From Carnegiea gigantea (taxonomy: Eukaryota > Streptophyta > Magnoliopsida > Caryophyllales > Cactaceae): DNA of 64,000 nt. Below the pieces are notes generated by a model. That model was not told the DNA's origin. It saw nothing but the letters and a program-made list of their open reading frames with translations, and did no database searches. Shown here piece after piece: positions 51,101 through 63,790 of this stretch. The stretch lies in NCBI GenBank assembly GCA_029747015.1, contig JAKOGI010000079.1:1171001-1235000 (forward strand). Direction: 5' to 3'. The position numbers and the translations under genes are program-made. Position 1 is the first letter of the stretch. The number at the start of each line of letters is the position of its first letter.

Positions 51101-54100
51101 CATGTAAACTGTAATCAGCATTCAGCATTCACTAAAACCAAAGTAGATAAAGCACCCAGAAATAAAATAGACAGAGCATCCAAAAATTTAAAGAAAAAGA
51201 AAAAAGACACCCATACCTTCTGGTTCCCTGCCCATCGTTCATAATAGTGTGTGTATTTCTCCAGATGGTTCTTAGCCATTTCCCTTATCCTTTCTTCTTC
51301 GGCGAACTAAAGAAACAAACAGGTGAACAGATAGAAAAGTTGCTGATTGCATCATGAAAATAAACACATATATGTAAAAGCTGCAAAACCAGTTAAACAT
51401 GGGCTAACTCCGTTACCTCTCCCTCCTTTTTTGCAACTTCATAACGATTGCAAGCATAGTAACCACCAGTCGCGTCACCGTGCTCAGACCAGTCACCAAG
51501 GCATAGCCTGAAGATAAAATTACCAGAAGACATTGTCAATATAGGGATCTAAAAGCCCACCAATATATCAGGTACCATCAACCAAAATAAGTGAATATTG
51601 TACATAATCGCAAACCCCCCCCCCCGGGGCAAAAAGAGAGAGGAAACAGAGAGAAAAAGAAGAGACCAAAGGAGTTGAAAAAGACGAGATGAATTCCATA
51701 TCAAGTTTGCACCAGTTGATTATATCTTACCAGCAAAATTCAAATCTGCAAGGCGGGGTGCATGTCATATGCATGCAACCCATATTCTTCTCAATTGGGC
51801 GCTTGCACTTGGGACAAGGCTTTGAGTTGGCAATAATCCTGAAATTTCATCAATAAGAAATGGCATTAAATAGGGAGCATTAGTCAAAGGGTGTAACAAA
51901 CTAATAATCAAACTGGCCCATCTACTGGCTAGCATTAATATCTCAGATCTTGCAAGTACTTGCAACATAATTGTCTATCTAAGAAGTTCAGATAGAAATA
52001 TATCTATCTTCAATGCAAGTAACTCAAAACACCAATTGATCTTTCGTCATAACTAAATGATGAAGGGGAAGCAAACAGGATCATAAACAATACAGAGAAG
52101 GAGCCAATTAAAAGCTGCCTCTTCTAGCATCCATTTATCATTTTCCAAGCACCGGAAAGAGAAGACACAACAAGAACTTTCAACTACCAATGGATACAGA
52201 AAAATAATAGGAAAACGCAAAGCAAATGTACCAAAGACAGGAAGATTGAAAAAAGAATCCTACCAAGTCATATTTTCAGACTCCGCACTATTCTTCAACA
52301 TCCACTTAGCCACAGTCTCACAGTCCACAGGACGATGAATATCTTCACAACACTGCAAAACAAGTTGACAGAATTTGGAAATGTAAGGACTTTTGTTCAT
52401 CCTGGTTATATATCTGTCTTTTCCTGATAGCCTCCATCTTTGGTTTAATTAGTTGGGTATTTCTGTATCCTTTTCTCATATTGTATTCATATATGTTCAT
52501 CTCTGTGTTTATCCATGAATTGCTCCTTTTTTTCATAAAAGAAAATCTACGTATTCACTAATCCAATGTCTTATGAAAGTTGGAACTTTTACTTAAAGTA
52601 GTGAACTGAGTCACGTTCTGTGGCATCCAGCAAAACGATAAACCTTTTCACTCAGTTTTAACTTTTCAACCCATCCTGCAACTGATTTCCATCACTAAAC
52701 TATTTTCCTATTTCCGTTTCTTGTTCGGTAATGTTTGTTATGAATATGGAACCCCTTTTGTTTGTCTTTGGGGGCTGTGGGCGACTGAACATACCACTTT
52801 TTCATAGCCAGAAAGACTTACGTTCCAGCAGAAGACATGTGAACAAAGGCATGTAACGTCATAGATATTGCTGCCAAGTTCATATTCAACTGCATTATCA
52901 CATCCTGGAGCAGGACACCATTTGGTCTAAAGACAAAGCAAAACCAAAAAAGAATCAAAAAAAGTAATAAATGACAAGACCATAAAGTGAGCTACTCAAA
53001 CAAATTTCATGGTTATGGAGCAAACATTCAAGAAAATACTGTGACTACACATTTCACAGATTATTGCGGATTACATCATTTGTGGTGTGCAAAATGTATT
53101 CAGAAGAGCTCCTAATGGAAAAAGCCAAATGGCAAAAAAGATCTACATAGTAAGAACCAGAAAGCTTGGATAATCTTGCTCACAGCTATCAACGCGAGTG
53201 AATAGTTCAGAACATGAGTTGACTGGCCATTAGATCCATCAAAGCACAGCCACAAAGAACTACCTGAAATATGCTTCCTCGCGAAAATCAAGAAAAAGAG
53301 ACGAGATTCGGATCCATAAACATAACCAAAAAGCATGAATAAAAAGAGAGGAGACAAGATGGATGCCTACGCGAACAAGAACTCAAAAGGTACAATTTTT
53401 GCGGTCAGGTCACGTTCAGCTGATGATGTCTGAGTATCTAGGTCCACAAATATAAGATCTATTTTCATGAGTACCACCTTCTTCTAACCATAGAACACAA
53501 GACTAAAAGAAGAATACCTTATGGTTTATTGATCTGGACAACTGGAAAAAAAAAATGATTCGAGTGCACTTAAATATAGCTGGAAAAATGCAACACTGGA
53601 AAAGGCTCTACTGCAGGAAGCAAACTTCATCGTCCTTGATGGAAGCTACTGAGTGGTTGCTCGGTTCACCATTGTTTTAATCTTGGTACGGGAATGAAAT
53701 CATTAATTCCCATATTTGATGTTTGATTCAATTTTTTTTTTTTTTTAATTCTGGAATCTCATATCTAAGGTATCGCTAAATCCTTCAGGCTTCAGGTATA
53801 GGTTTGAATAAACCTCTCCCTCCCCATTGGTTTACATAAACCCATACCTTCGGAATCAAAATTTTCTCATTCATGAATTGAACCGAACACAATATTAGGA
53901 ATCAGAAACCATCCCCGTAACTATTGGTTCCATTCCTGATACCATTCATTTTAAATTTTTGAAACAATTTGCCCCCTGATTGACACTTCAATAATCAACA
54001 TCTCACACTTAAACAATAACGAATCAGATGTAAACAGATCAGGTGGTACAAAACCAGCAGCATTTTTGCATATATATGATGGGACAAACGCATGGTATGC

Positions 54101-57100
54101 TGGTAAATGATCGAATAAATCCATACTTTTTTCTTGTCCTCGATGTATGATCTGAAGAGGTAACGAGAATACTTCTCCTTCTCTTCATCAGATCCTAGTT
54201 CATGGACCATGTCTTGACCAACAGCAGCACGACAAGATGGTTCCGGACATTTCAATAACAAGCATCCAGGCCCATCATTAATGGCTGTAGTAAGATAACC
54301 TACACGATGGATCCAGCAACATATTATTGATTTATTGTTTCCAACCTAAAGTACACAAGATGTATGAGTATTCGGTGCTGAGTTGCACTCAAGGACAGTC
54401 CATATACTGATAACATGACATATACAAAAGGATGAAGCATTCACTAATCAGCTATTGGTGTCTCAAGTACTAGACAAGCCATCATGTACGTTCAAGTAAT
54501 GCAGCTTTTTTTGTTTGGTTGCTAAGGTAAGCTATCCACTGGCCCTGTGCAGGGTTGACCCAAAGAGCTGGTGATGGGCGGGGTAGGGGGAACAAGTACC
54601 AGAAGAGACCTAGGGCCCAGTTTGCCATCCAAATTCTCCCCAAACTTGATCTTGGGATGCAGAAGTTGACAACCCACATGTGCCTTGTTAACCTTTGCGC
54701 CAAAGGCACTTTAGGCAAGTAACACGCAACATATTAAGACAATGCAATTAAGTATAACCAATCACATTAAATCTAACCTCTCCAGCATGTTACGCAGTAA
54801 GGGTGACCACAAAAAGCCGAACGTAAATCATCAGGAGGACATGAATCAAAGCAGATGCCACAAGCCAGCTGCCAAGGCATGTTGAAATGCTCAGAAACAT
54901 AGAAATAAGGAAAGCAGTGGCTATATTTGTGGAAGTCGTACAAATAAGAGAAACTAATCTTCAGATATAGGGGTATCTTACTTCTTCTGCATCCGGGAAA
55001 GAAACAACTGGACCACTTGGCAAGCCAACAGTGTTTCGAACCTTTTCTTCATCAGCAAACCATTCGTCATGTAACTGAGAAACATTCCTGAAAAAATAAT
55101 ACAATTCTGAACAGGATGTGTTTTTGACATCGAAATGTGGAAAAAGAAACAGCCAACAAAAGGCACGCTTTACCATTTGTAATGGCAAAGCAATGTGCAT
55201 GCTTCAACTCTAGTAACAGACAGAACAGCGGAGACATGTGAAATATCCTCTTCCTGGCGCTGCCGAATGTCGCTCTCCTTCAAGACGGTGTAAGTTTTCT
55301 GAAACATACTCGAAACAGAAGGAACACTATCCATGAAGAAAGCCATCTAAAGAAAGAATATCAAGGGGCTAGCTACAAAAATTATGGACATAGGCAAAGA
55401 AATTCAGGTAAATGTATCGACATATTTAAGATAGATACATACTTGGATTCTTTCAAAAATCACAGTACCATTGCTATTTCAAATAGGATTTGCACTTGAA
55501 AGTTGAAAATATCACTGTTACAAATAGCACTAGCACTCAAATGTCTTATATAATGGTACATCACTCATACTAATAAAAAACATGCTTGAACTCTGATACA
55601 CCATGTGTGTCTATGCCAAATAAAGACAATCTTCGAAAATCATTAGCCCAAGATGCACATTTGAAGTTTAACTCTGTCTTTCATCATTTCCTTTAAGGAT
55701 GCTTGTCACAGATGGAGGAGAATACCTTTCTATAATATTTACCCGCAGAAGCGACTTTCAAACAATCAAAAGATAATATAACTGTTTCTCCACACTTCAT
55801 CCCATATCTCCATTCAGTCTATCTGAATTGCTCCTAGTGCCTTCACCCAAATGTGTATCCTGCATGCTCAAATATTTTTTTCAATTCCACTTTCTGCTCC
55901 CAAACTCCAATGACAAATTGCATAAAAGTGCGTCAGACATCTTTCTTCTGCTACTATCATTAAAGATGTATAGATTCTCTTTAAATTGCTCATACTATTA
56001 GTTTCATCATATGCTATCTGGAAAAAGTAAGCACTTCTGTCCTTTTTACACATTATTGTGTTAGTGCACAACATATATGTCCCTATTTTGTTTGGTTCTT
56101 AACAAACACAACAACCCCCCCCAAAAAAAAAACCCAAAAAAATAAAAGATCAAAAATAAACGAGAGTAAAAGACATATTAGCAAATGGCAGAATTCTGAA
56201 ATTACTTCCAGATTTGGATTACTTCATTCAGTAAAACGATCAGCGATAAAAAGATTAAATATGGCTTCAACGTTTTGCCCACCACACATATTTGAATATA
56301 TTAAAAGATCTGCCGGTAGCTTTATGCCTTTATCTTGCCACGAGGATGCGACAAGTTCAGGATGAGATGGTCATTCGGTCCACTAGCCTTGTCATATGAA
56401 ACGGCCTCCTATTGGGCCGTGTTCCCTCAACTTAAGAAGCAGAAAACTCAGAATTACATAAAGACAATGTTTGAAAACTCCGGAGTGAACAAGGGCCACC
56501 TACGAGGCAAACACAAATGGTACCAAGTAAGCCCAGTGTGCAGCCAATGCTGTCGCACGTATGATTCAGAACTAGATTAAAATTGGGGACAAGGAATGAT
56601 GACTGTGTTAGATGAGAATTGCAAGAGGCTTTCATTATCAAAACGGGTATGTTTCATACATCCCATTTACAAGCACAGCACCATGAGAGATGGATTTGAA
56701 ATTCAATCTTCTAGAGTCAGATCCTAACCATCTCCCAGCGCCGTGGCTACACAAACCATCTCCTCTAAGTGTCCTCTTTATGCCTGTTCATGCTTCCACT
56801 CTTTCCAAGTCACCCTTCCAATACAGTTCCTCAATATTGCAAACCAGACAACAGCAGTCACCGTCTGCCATACAAATATCAAATACACTGCTTCTACATT
56901 ATATTTAAACCTCTTCCTTCCCTCCGTCTTACAAGAAGCTGATGTTGGCAAAATTTGAAAGACAGCCAACAGTTTCTGTGAAGCTCACCCCCGTAATTAT
57001 TTCAGTCCACCTGGTCTTTCCAAATGGCTCGTCAAATCACTTCAGAAGTTCTTGTTACATGTTTCGCTCAAAGATGATGTAATATGGACTTGATCATTGC

Positions 57101-60100
57101 TCACCACCGGAACTTCACAGAACGGCAACAGCCACATGATAAAATATGTATTAGACCGCACTGCATTTATTTTCTTTAATAGTATAACTAGACGTCCATT
57201 TTCAGTTCAACTTCTCATGTCCTGAATACTTCATTTAATGGCTGCACATAAGTCCTCCAAATTACTTGCTGGCTCATTAAAACAGGTAAATGCAAGACTG
57301 ACAGCTGGACACACTACTGTTCACTAAGTTTTATTAGGAATATGCTTTGCATATCAAATTATCAACTAACATGAGAATTTCCATCAGGAAGTCTTAGTTC
57401 GAAACACACACATTGGTGCCATTATGTAACTCCTACATTTTCTGTAGTTCACTCCTTAATCATATTCAATCTCGTATGGTTGAGCATCCATCCAATCATC
57501 TTGATCTCTGTGAGCATATATCATTTGGACTTGAATCTTTCTAATCGGCCAACACTCCGAACCATACGACAAGGCCAGCTTGACCACTATACAGTAAAAT
57601 CACCTTTCAATCATATCAGGATCTTCTCATTGCACGAACTCCATATGCATTCTACCATTTTTGAAACCCACTCTTATGCAGTCAACAATGTCCTTATTGA
57701 TATCCCCTTTATCTTTACGATCTAGACAATCCTTGGTATCACAATATCACCAATTGTGGTTTGTCCTTGTTAGGAAATTAGAGCAAGCTAATAGCGGAAG
57801 TAATAGGATGAAACAGATATTCAGGAATTAAAGGAACGATAACAGGAACAAAACAACGACACACAAGATTTACGTGGAAATCCAATGTGGGAAAAAAACA
57901 CGGACGGCGACGAGCACAATCAATCCACTATATGAGTAGGGAGAATACAAAACGATCACAATCACAACAAGTGATTTGATCCAACAGCAGAATTACAACC
58001 TCTCTTGTAATCTCTCTCACAATTCTCTACCTCTCAATGTGTTTAGGGATTCAGGAGTGATTTTAGATCCTAGGTATGTCCCCTTTATATAGGGGCAGGA
58101 AGGCTAGAATGAGGAAACCCTAGCCACCACTGTATCTTGGTCACCAAACCTCATCTTTCCAAAAAAGAAAAAAATCTTCAACCCAAAATATGAAAATAAT
58201 ATAATTTCCATAATATAGAAGATCTCAAACACACAATATAATCTTAGATTGCAAGTAGCCGGTATAAGGGATTTAAGCTATAAACCCAACAATCTCCACC
58301 TTGGACCAAAATCCAACACTATCTCTCGATCACCGTCATCGCACCCCGAAGGGTGACGGCCCCCAAGGGGCAATACCCCGAAGGGCACTCAGTGGTTGTG
58401 TACGCCAACTAAGTCCAAGCAATGCTTGAACTTAGCTCTGAGAGATGACTTATATGAACCTTTCTTCATATAACCTGTCATAGTAGATGCCTGCAAGACA
58501 TAGAGGCCTCCTTGTCTCAAACCCTTCAGTAGAATCCGACTGCCCTTCGAGACCTTCAGAACTCTACCTTCAGCTGAATATTTGCACCCCTTGGATTCAA
58601 GGGTGCCCAAAGAGATGAGGTTATACTTCAAGTCAGGAACGTGACGAACATTCGATAAAGTCCTGACAACACCATCATGGGTCTTGATTTTAACAGTACC
58701 AATTCCAGTTACATTACATTGGGCATTATTGCCCATGTGAACAACAGTTAAGTCAACTGGATCATATGTTGAAAACCAATCCTTATGAGGACACATATGA
58801 TAGGTACACCCAGAATCAAGAATCCAATCAGAATCGCTCCCCCTTTCAGTAGAGGTAGCAAACAGAACGTCACCATCAGAATCAAATTCAGCATACGAAG
58901 TTTCAGTAGGCTCATGAGAATTATCTTCTTCTTTCTCCCTCTTCTTTTGCAGTTGCCAACAGTTAGCAACAATATGACCCAATTTACCACAGTAATTGCA
59001 GGTCTTCCCAACATGAGGATTTTTAAACTTAGAACGGTTCTTACTCCTATTACCGTTCCCCTTTTCAGTTGTTTTACCCCTTACTACTAATCCCTCAACA
59101 GAATTAGCATGAATGTCAAGATCAAACTTCTCCTTAGACAACAGGTTTGACTTAACATCCTCAAACGATATAGTATTAGAATTACTATATAGCATAATCT
59201 CCTTAATGTATTTATAAGAATGGGGTAACGACACAACAAGCAAAATAGCCTTATCCTCATCCTCAACTTTCACATCTAAACTCTCCAAATCTACCAGAAT
59301 AGAGTTAAACTCATTCAAATGTTTTTGGACAGGGGTAGCTTCAGTCATACGAAAGGTATACAACCTTTCCTTCAAACGGTTCTTGTTGGGGAGACTCTTC
59401 GTCATGTAGAGTTCCTCCATCCAAACCTAAATATCCACCGCAGTTGTCTTATCAAGCACTTCTCGCAAGACATGTGGTGCCAAGCACAACTGTATGGCCG
59501 AAAGTGCCTTCAACTCCAGTTCCTCCCATTCCTCGTCCGTCAACGATCCACACCTCTTCTTTTGATCTGTTGTCCATTGTTCGTCAGTTACCTTCTCAGG
59601 TTTCATGTGAGGTCCTTGCAGAACCTTCCACAACCCATACTGAATGAGAACTACTCTCATCTGCACCTTCCAGAGATTAAAACTAATCTCCCCATCAAAT
59701 TTCTGAATATCTACCTTCATGATAGAAGACATCCTATAACCAAAGCTCTGATACCACTTGTTAGGAAATTAGAGCAAGCTAATAGCGGAAGCAATAGGAT
59801 GAAACAGATATTCAGGAATTAAAGGAACGATAATAGGAACAAAACAACGACACACAAGATTTACGTGGAAATCCAATGCAGGAAAAAACCACGGACGACG
59901 ACGAGTACAATCAATCCACTATATGAATAGGGAGAATACAAAACGATCACAATCACAACAAGTGATCTGATCCAACAGCAGAATTACAACCTCTCTTTTA
60001 ATCTCCCTCACAATTCTCTACCTCTCAATGTGTTTAGAGATTCAGCAGTGATTTTAGATCCTAGGTATGTCCCCTTTATATAGGGGCAGGAAGGCTAGGA

Positions 60101-60918
60101 TGAGGAAACCCTAGCCACCACGGTATCTTGATCACCAAACCTCATCTTTCCAAAAAAGAAAAAAAATCTTCAACCCAAAATATGAAAATAATATAATTTC
60201 CATAATATAGAAGATCTCAAACACACAATATGATCTTAGATTCCAAGTAGCCGGTAAAAGGGATTTAGGCCATAAACCCAACAGTCCTACCAACCCTCCT
60301 GGCCCCTGCATTCTGAGTACTCACTCTTACTTTGACATGCTCAATCTACAACCCTTGAACTTCACAGTATCCCTCCAAAAGTCCAACTCAATGCTAGCTC
60401 CTACGTTAATCTCTTTCGGAATACCTCCCATCAAAATACTTTTCAGCATATGAAATTCTTACCCCCCCCCCCAAAAAAAAATCGCGCACACCCAAATTAC
60501 AGGGTTGTTAGAGTATGAAACCTATTGATGGGCCGTAGACCACGAGCTTAATAAAATTAACACACCTAAAATCAAAATTCTTTGACACCCTTTCAAATTT
60601 CAAGTCAACCACACAGTCATGCAAATCAAAATTCATCATCCTAGCAACCCAATCATAATTGCTTACTAAATCTACCAAATATCAACAGACCCTTGAAAAA
60701 CAAAACAGCATTAGAAATACCCAGAAAGGGGGGGGGGAGTAACAAGAAAACCCCACCTCCGGGCGACCGTCCTCGTCACTGGCGTACTCGCAATCATCAT
60801 CATTGTCGCCGCTGTCATCGCCATCAGCATCATCACCCATGTCGGACCCATCTTCGCCATAGTAATCCTCCTCTGACCCTTCTTCATGAGGGTCAAGAAC
60901 ATCCTCCTCATGCTCCAT
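48106..60918 (-). CDS. ARI8: Ariadne-type RBR E3 ubiquitin ligase (ARI8-like)
   Basis: RING-between-RING ligase that takes ubiquitin from an E2 onto its own Cys, then onto the substrate. Fifteen exons: 60757-60918, 55174-55298, 54982-55087, 54778-54868, 54127-54299, 52822-52926, 52264-52352, 51731-51838, 51417-51507, 51217-51306, 50640-50687, 49910-49981, 49141-49240, 48924-49050, 48106-48487; 622 residues. An acidic Asp/Glu head (1-54) comes from exon 1, 5.5 kb away. RING1 starts CGICFDSC (about 133), the IBR starts WCPAPGC (about 222), and RING2 is CPKC..GCMHMTC with the catalytic Cys near 310. The Ariadne helical domain follows, then a RanBP2-type zinc finger (WSCPQCT..N..CEMC, about 551-570). 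The C terminus has PENTS-PSD repeats. Longer than Arabidopsis ARI7/ARI8 (about 565). Exon 1 donor GTGGGG is weak, so the first junction is the least certain. Confidence 0.9.
49471..49578 (-). mobile_element. tRNA-related SINE, complete copy
   Basis: A 108-bp unit on the minus strand with an 18-bp perfect flanking duplication GGAAGGCATGGCCACCTT (49453-49470 and 49579-49596). The element strand has GGTTTGATTCTCCC at the B-box place and ends GTAAATTTACCCATCC followed by ten A. It lies in an intron of the Ariadne gene in the same orientation as that gene. Confidence 0.85.
49621..49647 (+). repeat. C14A13 homopolymer junction
   Basis: Fourteen C directly followed by thirteen A, just beyond the right target duplication of the SINE at 49471-49578. 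Confidence 0.9.
57768..58291 (-). repeat. 3' LTR of the copia element
   Basis: Terminal direct repeat, pair of 59759-60283. On the minus strand a purine-rich AAGGTGGAGAT at 58292-58302 abuts it and acts as the likely polypurine tract. Confidence 0.92.
58389..59732 (-). pseudogene. Copia gag-protease frame with one in-frame amber stop, polymerase part missing
   Basis: The frame starts [18 protein letters not shown] (59732), the standard copia gag opening. A single TAG at 59427-59429 interrupts it; the same frame continues to 58389. After the stop come the gag helical part ([13 protein letters not shown]..), a CCHC zinc knuckle [14 protein letters not shown], the aspartic protease [12 protein letters not shown], and a GAG-pre-integrase segment (GLYVLQ). 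The frame then ends about 100 bases before the 3' LTR. In full copia elements integrase, reverse transcriptase and RNase H would follow. The stop could be a simple mutation or a read-through point; sequence alone cannot tell. Confidence 0.88.
59745..59756 (-). other. Primer-binding site of the copia element
   Basis: The minus strand reads TGGTATCAGAGC two bases inside the 5' LTR, the initiator-Met tRNA type, the same as in the RRM-carrying element. Confidence 0.88.
59759..60283 (-). repeat. 5' LTR of the copia element
   Basis: Terminal direct repeat, pair of 57768-58291. It is followed on the minus strand by the primer-binding site at 59745-59756. Confidence 0.92.
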
Positions 60919-61036
60919 AATACCCAACAAAACCAAGCTACAAATTTCTCTCCCTCTCTCCTCGCCTGACTCGCAATTAACCCAGCAATTAATCAGCACA
61001 ACAGAGAGATGGAGAGAGGGTTTTGGGTAAGAGGAG

Positions 61037-61057
61037 ATTATTATTATTATTATTATT
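61037..61057. repeat. (ATT)7 microsatellite in the Ariadne 5' leader
   Basis: Trinucleotide repeat about 120 bases upstream of the Ariadne start codon. Confidence 0.85.
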
Positions 61058-61754
61058 CGGAAGGATGATGATCAGAGAAAAGCTCTAACCATCATCAGAA
61101 ATTTTATTCAAAGATAAATTCTTTCTGGGTTTTTTTTGGGATTTTTTGTTTCAAAATGAATCGAAGGTATGGATGTAGGTGGGAATGTGTGAATGAAGGG
61201 GATGACTGGATGAGGGAGGAGAGAGAGAAGGGAGGCTGAAAAGAGGGAGGGAAGTTAGCGGGAACGCTGGAGTGTTGTCTCTCTCTCTCTTCCCTCCATT
61301 TTAGGAAACCTTTGCTATAAAGGGAAAAAAGAGACGGGGTTTTGACATTTGTCAATTCATATTAATATTTTTAACAAACGTACGGTAAAATCGACGTCAG
61401 ATTTTTAAGAGTGCATATTCGTATAAACTTTGTTAGCACGATATATTAAAAATTATTTATATTATAAATATATATTAAAAAAATATATATACGTGATAGA
61501 TAGGGATATACACTCTGAATATATGATATATTACCCAAGTATCGTATGAGATTATAAAGAATTTTATATTATTAACTTTCAATAATTTTGTGAGTGGCTT
61601 TAAAAACAGTGATTATTATATTAGTAATTAATCATCCTTAAATTTAATAGTTAGTTTAAAAATTTATTCTGAAAAGAGTTTATTTCTCTACTATCGTGGA
61701 TAATCTCACTCAATTTAAAATATTACTAAATCACGAATAAAACGCACAATTCCA

Positions 61755-61947
61755 AGGTCTTATTCTTTTCAACTTATTTTTGCTTATTTTATCTAAGCTA
61801 GATATATTTTTTTGTTGAATTGAAGTAAATTTAACTTATTTATATTGAATTGTAAGCTTATTTTTGTTGAATGCAATTTAAGTAAATTGAATTTAACTTT
61901 CTTGGAATCAACTTATTCTGAAAAATAAGTTAAAAAGAATAGGGTCT
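61755..61947. mobile_element. Small MITE with imperfect inverted termini
   Basis: The left end GGTCTTATTCTTTTCAACTT and the right end (inverse: GACCCTATTCTTTTTAACTT) pair with a few mismatches over about 28 bases. The interior is about 190 bp, AT-rich and non-coding. No convincing target duplication, so the superfamily is unassigned. Confidence 0.6.
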
Positions 61948-63648
61948 CTTTACACAGCTCAACTAACCTAAAAACATAAATACACATGTTTCTTAACCCT
62001 ATTTATATACATTAACATATGTGGTGCTAATATACAAGACTATTGGACTACTATTGATTAAAAGTGGACCTAATCAACGAGTTGAGGTCCTACCCTGCCT
62101 AAAAATGATAGTTATGATCGACTTTTTTTACCTCCGATCCTCAAATTAAAGACATCCTAATGTGACAAAAGTCGGTCTTGGATTGAGGTTTTGACCCGCT
62201 AACTCTTACTTTTAAAAAAATGCAATTTTAAATCAAAATTTAAAAAAACTTTAGATTTCTTTTGTTCAAAGTCTTTCGGTGTTCCACTTCCTTGCGTCAT
62301 CTCAGTTCTCCTTTCGTTTCCGTTCTTCAAACATCACTAGTTCCCAACCATCTCACATCTCTTCTCTATTGTTTAGAGTAGTTTTAGGAAGTAATGATTA
62401 TAGCTATTAAAATATGCATTAGAATGTTTGCAAGGATAGTACTTTTCTTTGAACATTTTATAATCGCTTGCGCTATTATATAAGTAGGATGTTTGGTATC
62501 AAATTTTATAATAAAAATGAAACTTTGTAAAAAATATCATTTTCTATATAAAAAATGTTTGAGGGTCAGGTGTGACCCGATGATTCCAGGGCATCCACAA
62601 GGCCAAGTTCAACGTTGAGGATATACAGACTCACATGAAAGTCGGGTAAGGTTAGGGTCGAGAAAACCCTACCTACTGACCCTCATGCCTCGATGATCAA
62701 TTCGCCCGATCCTTAATTTACTCAGGTCTAATTGAAATCTTATTTCAAATACTAGGCTACTAAATCTTAGTATTTGACTATTTGATATTTAATCGACTTA
62801 AAAAATTATACGCTATTTGGATATTATAGTCAAACATAACAGTATCTCTTAGAAAATTATAGGCATGCACTGTGGGAAGATGGTTTCCACCAAAAAAAAA
62901 AAAAAAAAAAAAAAAAGGTTGAAACCATTTATTTATGCTTTGTAAAAAGTAACAACAAATGATTAGCAAGTTTGCAAATCATCATCTTTATGATTGAGTC
63001 GATACAGATGGATTGGACGTAGACCCAATTCAAATCCTTGTCATTGTTGCACATTTACCTTGCCCAAATCTTGCATTTCGCACGCGAAGATTTGACCGGC
63101 GTTATCCTCCCTGCTGCGACTAGCAATGGTGGTGATGGTCATCGTTCAACTATAGCGTAGACTCCTTTGTCTCCGTTTTGTTGTACTTTCTTCACGGCCC
63201 TATTTTTTCAGAAACAGGAGAGCAATTTATATAGAATCAGCTTATCCCTCAAAATTTCTTTGCAATTTTTCCAATACTGATCCACCCCCAATCAAACCCA
63301 CTTGACCATTTGTTGGGGTTTATCAGAAGAGTGAGTTTTTCCCAGTTTTAGCTTGAGCCTTGAGGATTAGATTGATCAACATTCTGGATTCTTCCTCACT
63401 TGCATTTTTACGGCTTCAATGTTTCTGGGTTCTTGAGATTTTTTTGGTCTAGGCAATCTGGGATTCTTGGTGATTTTGCTTTGAATTGATCAGTCTGCCC
63501 CAAAAAGCATCTGGGGTTTTCACCACTCGTCATTTCTTGTTAGCTTCTTTGATCTCGGGTTGCAATTTTGCTAGTTTTGAGTCCGTATCTGCGGTGGGTT
63601 AGGGTAGAATTTTGTTTCTGCGATCAGTTGAAGGATTTTAGTAGAGCC

Positions 63649-63790
63649 ATGTCACTTCATTCGATACCAGGGAGTTCAGGCTATTTAGATGCATTCCCTG
63701 AGAGGAGGATCACATATTTCAGTAATGGATATGTGTTGGTTTTGACAATTGTTGCTGGGATTGGTGGCTTGCTCTTTGGCTATGATACAG
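63649..63790 (+). CDS. INT1: Inositol transporter INT1-like, first exon only
   Basis: Proton-coupled myo-inositol carrier of the major facilitator superfamily; Arabidopsis INT1 sits in the tonoplast. The exon encodes 47 residues plus one base: [20 protein letters not shown], then the start of the first membrane helix with [12 protein letters not shown], the sugar-transporter signature. The next base pair is a GT donor. The [12 protein letters not shown] head is typical of INT1 rather than of INT2 or INT4. The Met at 63649 is chosen because family similarity begins there; an in-frame upstream Met at 63568 lies in the leader. The remaining exons lie beyond the window; 63791-64000 is intron. Confidence 0.85.

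Larger units (their letters stand above)
57768..60283 (-). mobile_element. Gag-protease-only copia LTR retrotransposon
   Basis: Two LTRs of about 525 bp (57768-58291 and 59759-60283) begin TGTTAGG and end CCCAACA on the plus strand. They differ at about 22 sites by eye (about 96% identity). A perfect 5-bp duplication GTCCT flanks the element (57763-57767 and 60284-60288). The interior encodes gag, a zinc knuckle, an aspartic protease and the start of the pre-integrase region, then stops. Integrase, reverse transcriptase and RNase H are absent, so the element must have moved with enzymes from elsewhere. It lies in intron 1 of the Ariadne gene in the same orientation as the gene. Confidence 0.93.
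60919..63648. other. Divergent intergenic region, Ariadne and INT1 promoters
   Basis: The Ariadne leader lies left of about 61320 and contains (TTA)7 at 61037-61057 and a CT tract near 61277; the minus strand has a TTTATAG near 61316. The rest is AT-rich with one small MITE (61755-61947) and a 23-A run near 62891. INT1 leader sequence probably begins after about 63180. No other gene is seen. Confidence 0.55.

Noticed and set aside
60682..60999. Single-exon acidic protein with its own C terminus
   Set aside because: The acidic part fits the missing first exon of the Ariadne gene; sequence after Glu54 looks like intron.
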